Translations under genes and position numbers: made by a program | The notes under the pieces: generated by a model | Seen by the model: the letters and a program-made list of their open reading frames with translations, nothing else | What the model was told of the DNA's origin: nothing | The model's database searches: none | Shown here: positions 21,884-33,820 of the stretch, piece after piece | Numbering within the stretch: position 1 is the first letter of the stretch | Layout of the letters: each line of letters opens with the position of its first letter | Origin: Sequoia sempervirens | Lineage: Eukaryota > Streptophyta > Pinopsida > Cupressales > Cupressaceae | Direction of reading: 5' to 3' | Assembly: GCA_007258455.2 (NCBI GenBank) | Contig: VDFB02344316.1 | Coordinates: forward strand, 1 to 64,000 | DNA length: 64,000 nucleotides

Positions 21884-24736
21884 TTAAGAACAATTGATCA
21901 ACCTTTGAGTTGGTTTTTTGAATTGATGAATTGGTTGAAATTGAGGTTCTAAGAATTGATCAATTCATCAAAATAATGCAATCTTCTTTCATTGGAAATC
22001 TCTAACTAAGTTAGTGATATTTACATTGTTGGGAACTTGCATGGTTCTCAGAACACGTTCAAGTGCTAAATGGGTTCTCAAAATCATATATTTTTCCAAA
22101 ATGCTTTTGGAAAATGATGATACTTCATTGGTGAAATTACCTCTATCAAGAATCAATGGAATTCTAAATACACCTTAGTTTCAAAAAGGTTGAACCAAGG
22201 AACTACTTTGGAGTCAAAGAGGTTACTAGGAACTTAATTTTCCCTAAAATGGTTCCTAATGCCCTTCATTTCACTAAAAGAAAGTTTAAAATTCTTTAAC
22301 CAAAACTTTAAAGCCAACATTTTTCTTGGTTCTAAGCACTAACCAATTGGCCAAAAAATAATTTTTTAACTATATCAAAATGGAAACTTGGTATCTATAC
22401 TTTAGCTTATCCAAAGAAAAGGGAATTTGATTCTAATTCATAAGGCAGGAAAGATAACATGACCAATACAAAACAAGGACTCTGTGATACATATATATTT
22501 ATATGATAAATATTTCCAAGTTCAAAACAAAGATAACAATACCAAACTCAAATTTTATGGACATATATTGTAATTATAAAATAAATAATATTATTTTTTT
22601 AAAAGCATATTTATAATCCATATTTTTAAAGCCCTAAATTTAAATTTAAATTTCAAAATCACTAATTAGTTTTAAAAAATTATTAATTTCATTTAAACCC
22701 TAAATTGGAATTCTTCAACTTCTTGATTTTCAAATTGATATAATCTAACTTTTTTATCAAGATGTGTTAAATTTTAAAGTAGTAAATTGTAGGTGGTTGT
22801 TGGTCTATTGGTGAGAATGCATGCTTATTTACAAAGAGTCTATGAAGGATCAATTCTTACAATGTACAAAGAGCCTTAGTATCAAGATGTTTATCATCTT
22901 AACAAAATAATAATAATAAACCCTATTTTTATAGACATTTTTTTATTACTTAATTGGAGAAATCCTAAAGGATCCCCTCATAGAAACCAAGAAAACTAAA
23001 CATCACATTTATATAAATAACACCAATAATCATAATGGTCTCTAATAACGTCATACAAAAAAACTAAACCTATCAACCTCTCGAAATATTAGCATCCAAG
23101 GGGCCTAAAAACCACCATGCTCTTACATCAAAAACAATAACCGAAAAAGAACAAAGGACCAAGTGTGATCAACATACACCCCAATATTGTATATCAAAAG
23201 AAAATTTATCTTCCTAACCAACCACCTCTTCAACATGCATCCTACTCACCTACTACCTTCTAAGGTCTCTACATAGTCACAAATAACAAGGGAAAGTTGA
23301 TTCCATGGAAAATCTCCTTGCCACACTAAGCATAGTGAATATAATCTTCACATAACACCAAAATCATGAAATTATTGGAGACCTCTAAGCGTCCCTTATT
23401 ATGGTTGACCATGGGTCCCTCCACAAGTTTTCCAACATCATTGAAGTAGGCTCATAAAATATGTAGCTCTTCTATTTTTCTACAAAATTCCCCTCAAATA
23501 TTGTTGGAGCCTCCACTTTAACCAAGAACACCTCATTATACTTTGTCCCTATCTCCTAGGAATTGATGCAAACACCATAACCTCGAATTCCATAGGTAGA
23601 AAAAGATAAAAAAGCCAAGCTATCAACTATCCATTCAAACCAATCACATCTTATCCATGGTATACCAAGAGAACTTTGATAAACCCAAATAAAAATTGTT
23701 GTAGATTAAGGCTCTGGACCAAGGAGTTCCATTCAAACCAATCACATCTTATTCATGGTATACCAAGAGAACTTTGATAAACCCAAATGAAGCATTATTA
23801 GAGTATGAAAAATGAAATCTAATCATCTGTTAAAGACTCTACCATTCCAACGAGAAGCCAGAAGTCGCCTTTCTCTTTGCCATAAAATAGAAAAAACACC
23901 TTACAACAAGTAGCCAAAATCTCTAAACCAAGCCAAGTGCTCGAAATGTTATTCTTTAAACAAGTAATATAGATTCAAAATTTTAAATTTCTAATTTTTA
24001 AACATTTTTAATACACTCTAAAATAATAGAGACAGGTCACACAAACAGAAACCCAAAGAAATTACAGTTGGAGTTTACAGTGGGAGGAGGCGTGTCATGT
24101 AATGTGGCAATTTAAATTTTAAATTGCAAGAAAATGTTGAATATGGAGAAAGAAGGTTGCAGATGGGTAAATATCAAGACCAATAGGTAAATCTGGCAAA
24201 GAAGAAAGAGACCACGTAAAAGAAAGTAGAGGAATTTGGGAGATTGCTGTTCTGTGAAGGATGAGGCCTTGGAAGGTCCACTGAATGTAATTAGTAATAA
24301 AATCAATAAAATCAAAGTTTGCTTGTAATTGTTATTTTGTTAAATGTTCAATTGAGACAGCACTGCTGTGAGTTTTGTTTCGTGGATGGCTATTTGGCAG
24401 AAAGGAGTACTCTCTGCGTCAGAATGTATTACATAAAAACATAAAATATGCAGTTAATTTTCTGTTGCGGTGAATTGTTGAGGTTAATTTTCTCACAGTA
24501 AATTGCTGACAGTTAATTTACCGTCAGTGAATTGCTGGCAAATTTTTGCCTTATGCCCCCAAAAATATCCCTCAATTCAATTGTGTTAGTTTCTTTTAGC
24601 TTTCTCTTTTTGACTCCCCTTTCCTTTTTCTCTTTTTGACTTATCATGTAAATTATTCAAGTTCAATAAAATTTGATATATAAAATTAAATTTATTAGAG
24701 ATATTAAATTTTCAAATCATGAAATTGCTTGTGACT
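21884..24736. other. Intergenic DNA 3' of ERF copy 1, with a degenerate transposon-like relic
   Basis: No intact gene. On the minus strand, ~22900-23900 reads like a degraded LINE-type relic ending in a (TTA)n-like tail, with a short open stretch containing WVYQSSLGIPWIRCDWFEW; family not certain. Inside it a 60-bp stretch is repeated with 98-bp spacing (23631-23690 and 23729-23788). Around 24460-24545 are several GTGAATTGCTG-type repeats related to the foldback at 48470. All of this is shared with copy 2 (42986-45930). Confidence 0.45.
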
Positions 24737-24814
24737 ATTTCTGGATTAGATTGTGGACTAAATTTTGTATCAAATATTTGATGAAAAAACTAGCACACAA
24801 TCTAATCCAAAAAC
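24737..24814. repeat. Long near-perfect hairpin, copy 1
   Basis: Two ~39-nt arms directly abut: 24737-24775 and 24776-24814, meeting at ATCAAATATTTGAT. The left arm has several mismatches (CTGGATTAGATTGTGGACTA against TAGCACACAATCTAATCC). It lies ~600 bp beyond the ERF stop. It could be a foldback or MITE remnant; a small-RNA hairpin cannot be excluded. Confidence 0.7.
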
Positions 24815-25300
24815 ATTCACAAACTAAAAGAAATTATTCTTCCTTATATGTTCTTAAATTTCAATAATTAGAAATATAAAAAAGGAATTAAAATCACTAA
24901 AATGTAATATGTAAAATAGTGTCTTTATATTTAGCTTATTTTGATGTTGTTTGTTTAAGACAGCTTTGTTGTAACTATATTATTGTTTCAAAATTATATT
25001 AGGATTACTTTTTCTTTTATTTTATAAAAGAATTGGGATCCTGAAAAAAAATCCTTGCCTAGTTCAGAAACAGTATCTTTATAACTTTTTTAATTTACTA
25101 GAAAAGAAAAAGTGAAAGATTTTCTTTGAAGAAGGGATTTATTTGTACTGAAATTATTGCATGAATATTAACCAAATAATAAGGAAATTACATGAGTAGA
25201 CCAACTACTTTGCCTTAAGAATGTTAATAGATTTTCACAATCCATGAGACTGTTGTTGTCATTTCTGAATGAAAAAAAAAAACAACATATGCTGCTTTTT

Positions 25301-25306
25301 TTTATT
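25301..25306 (-). terminator. Candidate polyadenylation signal for ERF copy 1
   Basis: The minus strand reads AATAAA about 125 nt after the stop codon, in an A/T-rich context. Position fits a plant 3' end; no further proof. Confidence 0.4.
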
Positions 25307-25428
25307 GAATAAAACTAAAAGAACTACAAAAGAGAATAAATGCAGCCCCAAAAAAGACTGCTGGGAATAATAATAAGAAAGCAACAACAAAGATTTTACA
25401 TGCAACAAACATATGATTATGCTACTTT

Positions 25429-26634
25429 TCAATCCCATATGTTATCCAACAGAGGCAAAGTGGCCGCATCTGGGATGTCCTCAAGTAGAAAGTCTGCAGT
25501 AGGTGGCATGTCATAGAATTGAGGATCAGTGGACCATTCACATGAAGCTGGAAATTTGGTGCTGCTCAAGTCCTTTTCTATGTCGTATTCCTCGGTCCAT
25601 TGTTGCTTGTTTTGATTCACATATAAGCCATTCTGCAGATCCAGATTGAGTAAACCAGTTGTGCTGTGAATGCTAGTAGGGGAATAGGGTTCTTGTGGAA
25701 AGTCAAAGCCATAATCCAAGGTGCTGTTAATATCACAGGAAGAGCTGCAAGTAGTGGACGAGGATTCAATAGTTGAGATTAGAGGGGGCGTTAACTCGTT
25801 AGATATCTTCTCCAACATGCTTGAATCAGAATAGGAAGAGTCTGCAGCATTAGAACTGAATGGGTGTAATGGCATGACTGTGCTGCATTGCTGAGATTGA
25901 GGTGAAGAAGGAAACTCTTCTACAAGTGGAAGAAAGCTATAGTCTAATGGGAACACTGGATTTGGCAAGCATGGTGTAGTGGTGATGGTCTCTGGGACTG
26001 CACATGTGGTTTTGTTCAAGAAAGGCTGCAGGGGCATGTTCAGGGTACAAGCGGTGGGTGAGGAAGAGACTGGGAAGAATTGACTTAAATCATTGGTAGT
26101 TATTGGATGCCCAGATGCAGGTATGTTCTGATTTGTTGGTCCAAATTTGTCCGAAAGGCTGGAAAGCTTGCTTGAAGAACCTCCAAAAAACTGATGGTCC
26201 TGCTTCTCACTGGGTTTGTGGAATAGAGAATTAGACAACGGGCAATCAAGATTTGAAGGCTTGGATAAAAATGGGTGACTGGAATCGCCACTCAATGTTG
26301 GTGCACTAGATGGTGTAAACTTGTATGGATCGAAAATGATGTTGAGGAAATTGGTTTTAGCTTGGGTTCCTCTCATCGCTCTTGCAGCGAAATCATAGGC
26401 AGAAGCAGCTAGTTCAGCAGTGTCATATGTTCCCAGACAACGTCTCTGTTTGGTTATAGGATCTAAGATCCGTGCAGTAAAACGGCCGGACGCACGTCTG
26501 CGGACTCCTCTGTACTTCACATCCTTCTTGTTGGACTTCAACTTTCCAGAACTTTGGCGCTTCAGAGATCTGTCCTGAACTCCATTGCTGGAACATTTGG
26601 TGGAAGATGATTCCATGGCAGCAAAAGTGGACAT
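25429..26634 (-). CDS. AP2/ERF transcription factor, copy 1 (401 aa)
   Basis: Single-exon CDS, ATG at 26634 ([11 protein letters not shown]; a second in-frame Met is at residue 7) to TGA at 25429-25431. A basic stretch ([10 protein letters not shown]) precedes one AP2 domain at residues ~39-96 ([48 protein letters not shown]). A single AP2 domain and no B3 domain place it in the ERF family; the [11 protein letters not shown] style recalls the ESR/LEP/PUCHI group, tentatively. Residues that contact the GCC box in AtERF1 are altered: the Trp of PWG is Ser, the Glu and Arg of AEIRD are Arg and Leu, and the Trp of VWLG is Cys. The rest is Ser/Pro-rich with an acidic-hydrophobic C-terminus ([19 protein letters not shown]), a plausible activation domain. 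Nuclear regulator by family. A good 3' splice-site match (TTTGCAG) at 26707 suggests a 5'-UTR intron. Confidence 0.93.
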   Translation of the reverse strand: MSTFAAMESSSTKCSSNGVQDRSLKRQSSGKLKSNKKDVKYRGVRRRASGRFTARILDPITKQRRCLGTYDTAELAASAYDFAARAMRGTQAKTNFLNIIFDPYKFTPSSAPTLSGDSSHPFLSKPSNLDCPLSNSLFHKPSEKQDHQFFGGSSSKLSSLSDKFGPTNQNIPASGHPITTNDLSQFFPVSSSPTACTLNMPLQPFLNKTTCAVPETITTTPCLPNPVFPLDYSFLPLVEEFPSSPQSQQCSTVMPLHPFSSNAADSSYSDSSMLEKISNELTPPLISTIESSSTTCSSSCDINSTLDYGFDFPQEPYSPTSIHSTTGLLNLDLQNGLYVNQNKQQWTEEYDIEKDLSSTKFPASCEWSTDPQFYDMPPTADFLLEDIPDAATLPLLDNIWD

Positions 26635-27694
26635 TTTTCAAATTCCACAGCTATCTCGGTGCAGATGTAGATCAGGTCCTCTGTTGAAATTTTCACAAAA
26701 GGAGTGCTGCAAATAAGTACAAATAAATTCAAATCAAAATTTGTAAAAATGAAATATGTCATTGGTTCATTTCTTAAAGTGAGAAGACAATGAACTGGAT
26801 CTTTGGCTATCGTCCATATTATCAAGATGATTTCTCCTACAATGTTATACTGCAGGAAACCCAACCTGAACACTATGGTCTCTCCTATCCACAAAAGCCA
26901 AATGAATCTTGAATTTATTTGTTGTGATAATGAGGGCAGGGATGACAATATTCTAAGCCCAAATATAATACAAACCGAATTTAGAGATGAAACTTCATAG
27001 GCAAACAAAGCAAATAATAACTTTCGAAGCAAATTTTAATGAAGAAATTTAGCAGAATGCTTCAACATACATTTTTTTTTTGAATAACTTCAGAAATCAA
27101 AGTGGTGGGAAGAATCTGGCTTCATTTGCTTAATTTTTTTTTAAGCAGACTAAATCCCGTATTGTAAATTCCAGCATCTAGCTTACACTTTTTAAGAAAA
27201 CAAGGTTTCTTTTACCTATAATAATAGACTAATGTATCCTTCTTTACATCTATTATTTTTTATAGGATTTAATGTCAATTTGAGGCATATAACATTTCTT
27301 CAGATGCATCTATAGGCCTTTATAATGATGATGAATCACAGAGAATGACTTCAAAATCATCATATGATCATTTTTTTAAATCTTGAATGTAATAGAATAG
27401 TTAAGATTGTTTCTACATTCAATTGAATTGAAAAACAAATACAGTTGAATCCAGAAACAATCTTATTTACACTGCAAAAAACTCATACCAACTAAAACAT
27501 GTAATAAATACAAATTACAATTATTCTTCTACCTTTCATCAAAAAGAAAAAGCTCTATAATGTAGATTCGTATTTAAATAACTACTCTCCTAACAAGATT
27601 ATGGCTTTGTTGATCTCATACCTTTTAAGTAATGCCAGTTTACTGCAGAGAGGTACACTTTTTGACTGACCTTGTTCCTGTAGTTTGTGGATAT
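26635..27694. promoter_or_regulatory. 5' flank of ERF copy 1
   Basis: Probable 5' UTR and proximal promoter on the minus strand. Both copies share the candidate acceptor (26707/26706; 48342/48341). A TATA-like minus-strand CTATATAAGAGA at 27699-27711 lies at the start of the AT-rich repeats; it is repeated within them, so I do not insist on it. The frame at 26562-27032 overlapping the gene start is a shadow. Confidence 0.4.
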
Positions 27695-30410
27695 GTATCT
27701 CTTATATAGAGATAAATGAAAGCGGTTTAATGCAGAAAAGTATACTTCTTTACATATTCTGTGGGTAATGAGATGGTTTTTATGTTATTGATTATTGTTT
27801 TTATTTATTTAAGAGTATATGGTTGAGAATGTCGTGTGTAAGTAGAGTATTATAAGAGTACGTGGCTTGTACTGATAGTATTGAGATTCAAACTACTATT
27901 TTATAGGTTAATAGATCTCAATAATATTGAGTTTGCCATATCAATAAATTTAGATTAAATCAGATTAACTTTCATTCTAACGTTAAATTAATGTTCATCC
28001 AATCGGGTGAATTTTGAGGCTGCAATATCGATGAATTTAGATAAAATTTAACTAAATTTTATTCTAACATTAAATATATTTTATCTAACCATTAAATTTT
28101 GATATGCAAATGTTATTTCAAATAAGTATTGAAATTGCAAATTAGATATCCATAATTACTTTTTTCAAAAAGAATATTAGGGTTGATTATACTTGTAAAA
28201 TAGATTATATATGCAAGAATAATGCATACAATATGATAATAAACAAATATTATTTCATAATTTATAAGTATAATATTAAAATTAGGAACTTTTTATTATA
28301 TACTTATTTTTTCATTATGTTTGTATAATATATTAAAATATACTAATAAAATAAAATAATAAATATATTTTTAATAGAAAATATTTTTTACCAAAACATA
28401 TTTTATTTTAATATTAATTAAAAAAACTCTATCTTCGTAAAGGTTGTTGTGGGATATGTATCTTTTATATAGAGATAAATGAAATGGTTTATTCCAAAAA
28501 AAAGTATACTTCTTTACATAGTGTGTGGGTAGTGAGATGGTTTTTATGTTATTGATTATTGTTTTTATTTATATAAGTGTATATGGTTGAGAATGTCGTG
28601 TGTAAGTAAAGTACGTGGCAAGTTCAATAATATTGAGATCTGAATAGATCTCAATATTATTGAATTTGCCATATCAATAAATTTAGATTAAATCAAATTA
28701 ACTTTCATTCTGTTGTGAAACTTCAGGCTGCAATATCAATAAATTTACATAAAATAGTTTTTTATCTAACCATTAAATTCTGTAAGGCAAATGTTATTTC
28801 CAATAAGTATTGAAATTGCAAATTAGGTATCCATAATTACTTTTTTCAAAAAGAATATTATGATTGATTATATGTGTAGAATAGATTATATATGCAATAT
28901 ATGCATACAATATGATAATAAACAAATATTATTTCATAATTTATAAGTATAATATTAAAATTAGAAACTCTTTATTACATTACTTATTTTTTCATTATGC
29001 CTATATAATATATTAAAATATACTAATAAAATAAAATAATAAATATATTTTTAGTAGAATTTTTTTAACCAAAAAATATTTTATTTTAATATTAATTAAA
29101 AAAACTCTATCTTCTTAAAGGTTGTTGTGGGATATGTATCTCTTATATAAGATAAAGGAAGTGGTTTATTGTAGAAAAGTATACTTCTTTACATAGTCTA
29201 ATGGGATGGTTTTTATGTTATTGATTATTATTTTTATTTATATGAGGGTATATGGTTGAGAATGTCGTGTGTAAGTAGAGTAATATAAGAATACCGTGGC
29301 TGTACTAATAGTATTGAGATTCAAACTACTATTTTATAGGTTAATTTTATTTATTTTTGTTTTTTGGATGTGAATAGATCTCAATAATATTGTTAAATTA
29401 ATGTTCATCCATTCTTGTGAATAGTGAGGATGCAATATCAATAAATTTAGATAAAATTTAATTAATTTTTATTCTAACATTAAATATTTTTTTATCTAAC
29501 CATTAAATTGTGATAGGCAAATGTTATTTCCAATAAATATAGTATTGAAATTGCAAATTAGGTATGCATAATTGTTTTTTTTCAAAAAGAATATTAGGGT
29601 TGATTATACTTGTAAAATAGATTATATATACAAGAATAATACATACAATATAATTATAAACACATATTATTTCATAATTTATAAGTATAATATTAGAATT
29701 GAAAACTTTTTTATTACATTACTTATTTTTTCATTATGTTTGTATAATATATTAAAATATACCAATAAAATAAAACAATAATATATTTTTAATAGAAAAT
29801 ATTTTTTACCAAAACATATTTTATTTTAATATTAATTAAAAAAATTGTCTTCTTAAAGGTTGTTGTGGGATATGCTTAAATTGTCTTTTCACTCAAAATA
29901 AAAAGTGTTTAATAAGAATCAAGATTTATACATTTGCATTTATATTTTAATGTGCAAATGATCATATAACCACTATGGTTCTTTAAAAAAACCTTTAAAT
30001 TTTTTTTACGCAAAATACGAACTCTGAAAATATATACATATTCTACTTTTATAAAGGGAGTTTATTCTTGTTGTTCAATGATAGGCACAAATAGCACAAC
30101 AATAAAATTGGTACCAATAATTTACATAATGATATTTAAAGGTGTGTGAGTAGTGAGATTCTAGTTTTTCTATTAGTGGATGTCGTTTTTATTTATTGGC
30201 TATTTTTATTTATTTTCTATTTTTTAAATTCAAATAGATCTGAATAATATTGAGGTTGCATGCCAATAAATTTAGATTAAATCAAATTAACTTTAATTTT
30301 AACATTAAAGTAATCTTCATTCAATTGGTGAATGTTGAGGCTACAATATTAAAAAAATGTAGATAAAATTTCATTAATTTTTATTTAACATTAAATAATT
30401 TTATTTAATC
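27695..30410. repeat. AT-rich ~0.7 kb tandem repeats upstream of ERF copy 1
   Basis: Three consecutive units begin GGATATGTATCTYTTATATA at about 27695, 28450 and 29128 (lengths ~755, ~678, ~740), each running through TTCAAAAAGAATATTA and ending AATTAAAAAAACT...GGTTGTTGTG. A partial fourth unit (~30135-30410) follows a 265-bp non-repeat segment and is interrupted by LINE 2. Copy 2 has about two units (49438-50712). No genes. Confidence 0.82.
30400..30410. repeat. Target-site duplication of LINE 2, left
   Basis: TTTATTTAATC; the right copy TTTATCTAATC is at 31914-31924, one mismatch. Confidence 0.6.
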
Positions 30411-31913
30411 AAGGGCGAAAGGGAGGGCGATCCTCCATGAGCGGCGAAGGGCACGTGGTGGGTGAAGTGGATGGAGTGTGGCATTTTTTTGTGGGGCCTA
30501 GGTAACAAAGATCATTCCCAGGGGTGGCAGTCATAGTTGTCCACCCTGGATGAACACATCGGCTAGGTTTCCATGTGATGTTTGACTAGTTGGAGCCCAT
30601 AATGGGCACTTAATACAAGGAGTGGCATGTTGATAGAGTGGCAGATTTTGAGTACCAGATCATACATTGATATGATTGCCTGCAAAGTAGTTTGTATGGA
30701 ATTTGAGGACGAGGATGACCTCTCTCGTGTGTAGCGTCATGGCATTAATGTCATTCTTAGTTAAGCATCGTTTAATGATGAAGTAAAGCAACTTCTCTGG
30801 GTTTAAATGTAGCTGAGGTGGATGTGGTGGCCATTGCTTTATGCTTGGCTCTGGTAGTTTGGTTTGTGCTTCTTGTAGTGTTTGTTTCGTTGAGTGTGTG
30901 GAAGGGCTTTGTGATGGTAGGGCACTTTCATTTCATAATTGAAGTTTCGACAGAGGGTTTGGTATGGTTTGGTGCATACACGCCGATCTCTCTGGGTGCC
31001 AAAACTTGTCAAATGACTTTTAGGGCGATAACGAACTAGCGCCTTAAAAGGATTATGCTCAATAATGATTATCTACTGGTTGTGGTGGTGAAAATGGTGT
31101 TGGGAGTCAAGTATTTAACCAGAAGCAAGTTTGGGAGGGATAATACTTATGTCACCTCCAGGTTTCTGGTGTCTCTTTTAGACAACCGTGTGTCGAAGGT
31201 GGAGACTAAGGTGTTGTTGGAAAAGGTTTTAAAAAAGGATCTATTTTTGGGTGTGGATGAGGTGTTGAAGGCTGCCATTGTGGGGACTGGTATGCCCCAT
31301 CCTGGTGATTTGGAGCTACAGTGGAATTAGGACGAGGTGGTGAAGTTTTTTCCTTTCCTGCTAGATTTAAAGGGCCCGACTCTCACGAGGCATCAAATGA
31401 TCGTCGTCGTGGCTATGGAGTATATGAAAAAGTTTTTCAGGCTCATGGTTGTGAAGGACATTGACTGGATTGTGGACTTTGAGGCCTTTTCTAAGGCCAA
31501 TGGTTTTATGTGAGTATGGGATGTTTAGGGTTTGGATTTTTCTTTGTCTGCATCCTGGTATAGTTTGGGTATGGTAGTGCTGTTAGTATTTGAAGAATAG
31601 CTTTTTGTAAATTTTGTAAAGGATGGATTATATGCTTTTTCTGCGTCTGTTAGGTAGTGGCATATGGGTGGTGGTTTTCAAATTTGGTGGGAAGTAGTGG
31701 TTGGGTTTGTAATGGGCCTATGGGTCGATGATCCTCTCTATTTTGCACTCAGAAGTTTTTTGGATGGGTGTTTTTTCATGGCCGGTAGTAGCAGTTAAAC
31801 TAGTATGGCATTCATGGCTTTGATGATTTCTTGCATTAGCAGATGTTTGTAAACTTTATTTTAATAATATAAATATAACTCTTATGTATCAAAAAATAAT
31901 AATAATAATTTTT
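30411..31913 (+). mobile_element. 5'-truncated LINE (LINE 2)
   Basis: About 1.5 kb with the 3' end of a LINE: spacer, ORF3 remnant and 3' UTR ending ATGTATCAAAAAATAATAAT. ORF1 and ORF2 are absent, the usual outcome of incomplete reverse transcription. It sits inside a fourth AT-rich repeat with an 11-bp target duplication. Its 3' UTR is the same family as 1376-1796. Confidence 0.78.
31055..31513 (+). pseudogene. LINE 2 ORF3 remnant
   Basis: Open from ~31055 with one in-frame TAG (31328-31330) and then to TGA at ~31511. It aligns with LINE 3 ORF3: TSRFLVSLLDNRVSK here against SSRVLAGLLDVGVSK there, then a KDLFLGVDEVL / KDMLDGLDRTL stretch, a GMPHPGDLEL / GIPRPWDLHL stretch, and FFPFLLDL / YYPFILDV. 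It extends further at the C-terminus (MEYMKKFFRLMVV...) than the LINE 1 protein. Same-frame sequence upstream (30818-31039) may be decayed N-terminus but is not convincing. Confidence 0.65.
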
Positions 31914-32066
31914 TTTATCTAATCATTAAATTCTTAGAAAACTCCCAAAAAACCCTAAAAATATTTTCTTTATTTCTTGAAACTACAAGTTTATCTAGGA
32001 GATGTTCAACCACACAAGAGTTTCTTAGTATCTTCCCTATCCTTTTCTTGTAATTTTTATCATTTT

Positions 32067-32212
32067 AATTTTTTAATTCAAGGGGTAAACGCTTTTGACC
32101 GGAGCTATGAACCGGATACAACCATTCAACAATACCACCCCAACGGGGTTTGAACCTTGGTGGCAAGAACAACAATGCCACCTATAAACCATCACACCAT
32201 GCCAATACCGGC
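32067..32212 (-). mobile_element. tRNA-derived SINE, copy in duplication copy 2
   Basis: Same 146-147 bp family as 19878-20024 but inverted. Flanked by the 12-bp duplication TTTTATCATTTT (32055-32066 and 32213-32224). The copy 1 equivalent near 1935-1955 lacks it. On the minus strand it has a good B-box match, GGTTCAAACCCC, and ends CCCCTTGAATTAAAAAA. Confidence 0.85.
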
Positions 32213-32224
32213 TTTTATCATTTT

Positions 32225-33815
32225 TATTTAAATAGATAAGTTCAATCTCTATTTTTTTCATTTCTATTGTTACTAGTGATCTTCTTGGTATTTTATTGTT
32301 TTATTTTTGTGCAAAATAAACACATTTTTTAGAAAGATTTAGACTCTAGTTATTGTTTCCTTATGGACCATAACACACTATTTAGATGTTCAAGCTATGC
32401 ACTATTATCCTCAATAGAGGCCTCCAAATTTAATTCTTAAGTTCTTTTCTATTTTTAATTTATAATTCTTCTTCAAACTTGTCAATTTTATAGTCTATTA
32501 ATATGTCAAATAATAATTTCCAATTTATTTAAAGTTTTAGATTGTTAAAAAATAATTCTTTCAAGGGTAAACCATGTTAGATTAGCTAGTATAATTTGTT
32601 CATTCTAACATAATAAAACAAATTAATTTCCTTTCTTAGGGGCTAGTTGACCCTAGCATAGTATTTAAAGAGATCATTGAAAAAGGAAATTAGCATTTAT
32701 TTTGTTGAATTAAATTTCATACAATATAATATTCATCTCTTTGTAGAAGTTAGAATATGATCCAGAGAGACTATCTATCCAATTTAGCCACCATTGTATC
32801 TTTAAATTTTTTAATTTCTATAGGTTTTTGACCATATTATTTTACACAAGCTACTACTAAATAAACACACTACACAAAGATGGGAAAGCCATTGGTGCAT
32901 TTTAGCCCACTTTTAAAGATCCTATGAGAAATTAGGTTTATTTTATTGTCTCACTTACTTCACCAAAAAATATCCATATTCATGTATCCCAAGATAAAGT
33001 CTTTGACCTTTGGTAGGTTGGTTTCAAGGACTGAGATTTTCTTATACCTTGGTATCTATACCTCATTTTTTCTAATTCGGTGATCAAGTTTGATTGGACG
33101 AGGACAATGAGCTAGTTCTAAAGGATTTTCTTGGGATAAATCTCAACCCTAAGCAACTAGAATGAATTTATAAAAATTTCATCAAGCATGTGGATTTAAA
33201 TTACAAGGATAAAAAATGATCTATAGGATAATAAATTTGAAGTGAGGGTTTGAGATTCCATAGGACTATCTAAATGGAGTCTAATAGAATTAGCTAAGAA
33301 GAATGAGAAATCACTAGGCAATACATAGATTATATCTAATAAGAAAATATTTATGGACATGTATAAGGGCTAAATTGGAAATTAGGGATGAGAAAGTGTA
33401 CCTCATTTGATGAATGAAGATTGAGTAAATTTGAGCTAGTGTAGGGCACAATCCTTGATTAGCATGACACACTAAAGCTATAAGTCTCTTAAGCAATGAA
33501 ATTTAGAGGTTGTTAATGATATAAGAGTGCTTTGACTTTCACTTATACCTTTCTTAATTCAAATAACCTTTGAGTGGAGCTCACAAAAATTATTTTAAAT
33601 TTTAGATTAATGATCTTCATACTTTTCCTAGGTTTTTTGAACTTATCAAGATCTTGTTACTTCGGCCAATTAAGCGTTCTATGTATCACCCTCTGATCAA
33701 AAGCTTTTAGCAATTTTAATTGCTTCCAAAAATTATAAATTTTTTAGGAACCACTTCAAGAGCTAGAGGGGTTCTTTAAAATAACTTTTTTCTTTAAACA
33801 AATTCTTTACCTTAT
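32225..33815. other. Intergenic, copy 2
   Basis: Counterpart of 1950-3440 plus the left flank of the gag-only element. No gene supported. Confidence 0.55.
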
Positions 33816-33820
33816 TTAAG

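Larger units (their letters stand above)
1376..30125 (+). repeat. Tandem segmental duplication, copy 1
   Basis: Collinear with 31505-57985. Matching landmarks: LINE tail, TSD-bounded nested LTR element (7065-9847 vs 36507-39284), LTRs (4332-5941 vs 33821-35441; 20272-21883 vs 41367-42980), hairpin (24737 vs 45936), ERF gene (25429 vs 46820), AT-rich repeats. By eye the two copies differ by a few percent in plain stretches. Copy-specific events here: MITE-like insert 3441-4233, 57-bp tandem duplication at 5951, LINE 11833-19512, and ~150 bp near 11187-11370 that copy 2 lacks. A SINE at 19878-20024 lies in a ~330-bp stretch that copy 2 also lacks. The right end is near 30125, within a field of ~0.7 kb AT-rich repeats that also flank the left of copy 2. 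Confidence 0.9.

Noticed and set aside
26562..27032. 156-aa minus-strand frame overlapping the ERF start
   Set aside because: Different frame from the AP2 gene, hydrophobic shadow sequence, not kept open in copy 2.
30818..31039. Hydrophobic 73-aa frame as a membrane protein gene
   Set aside because: Lies in the degenerate LINE 2 spacer or decayed ORF3 N-terminus; no counterpart in LINE 1 or LINE 3.
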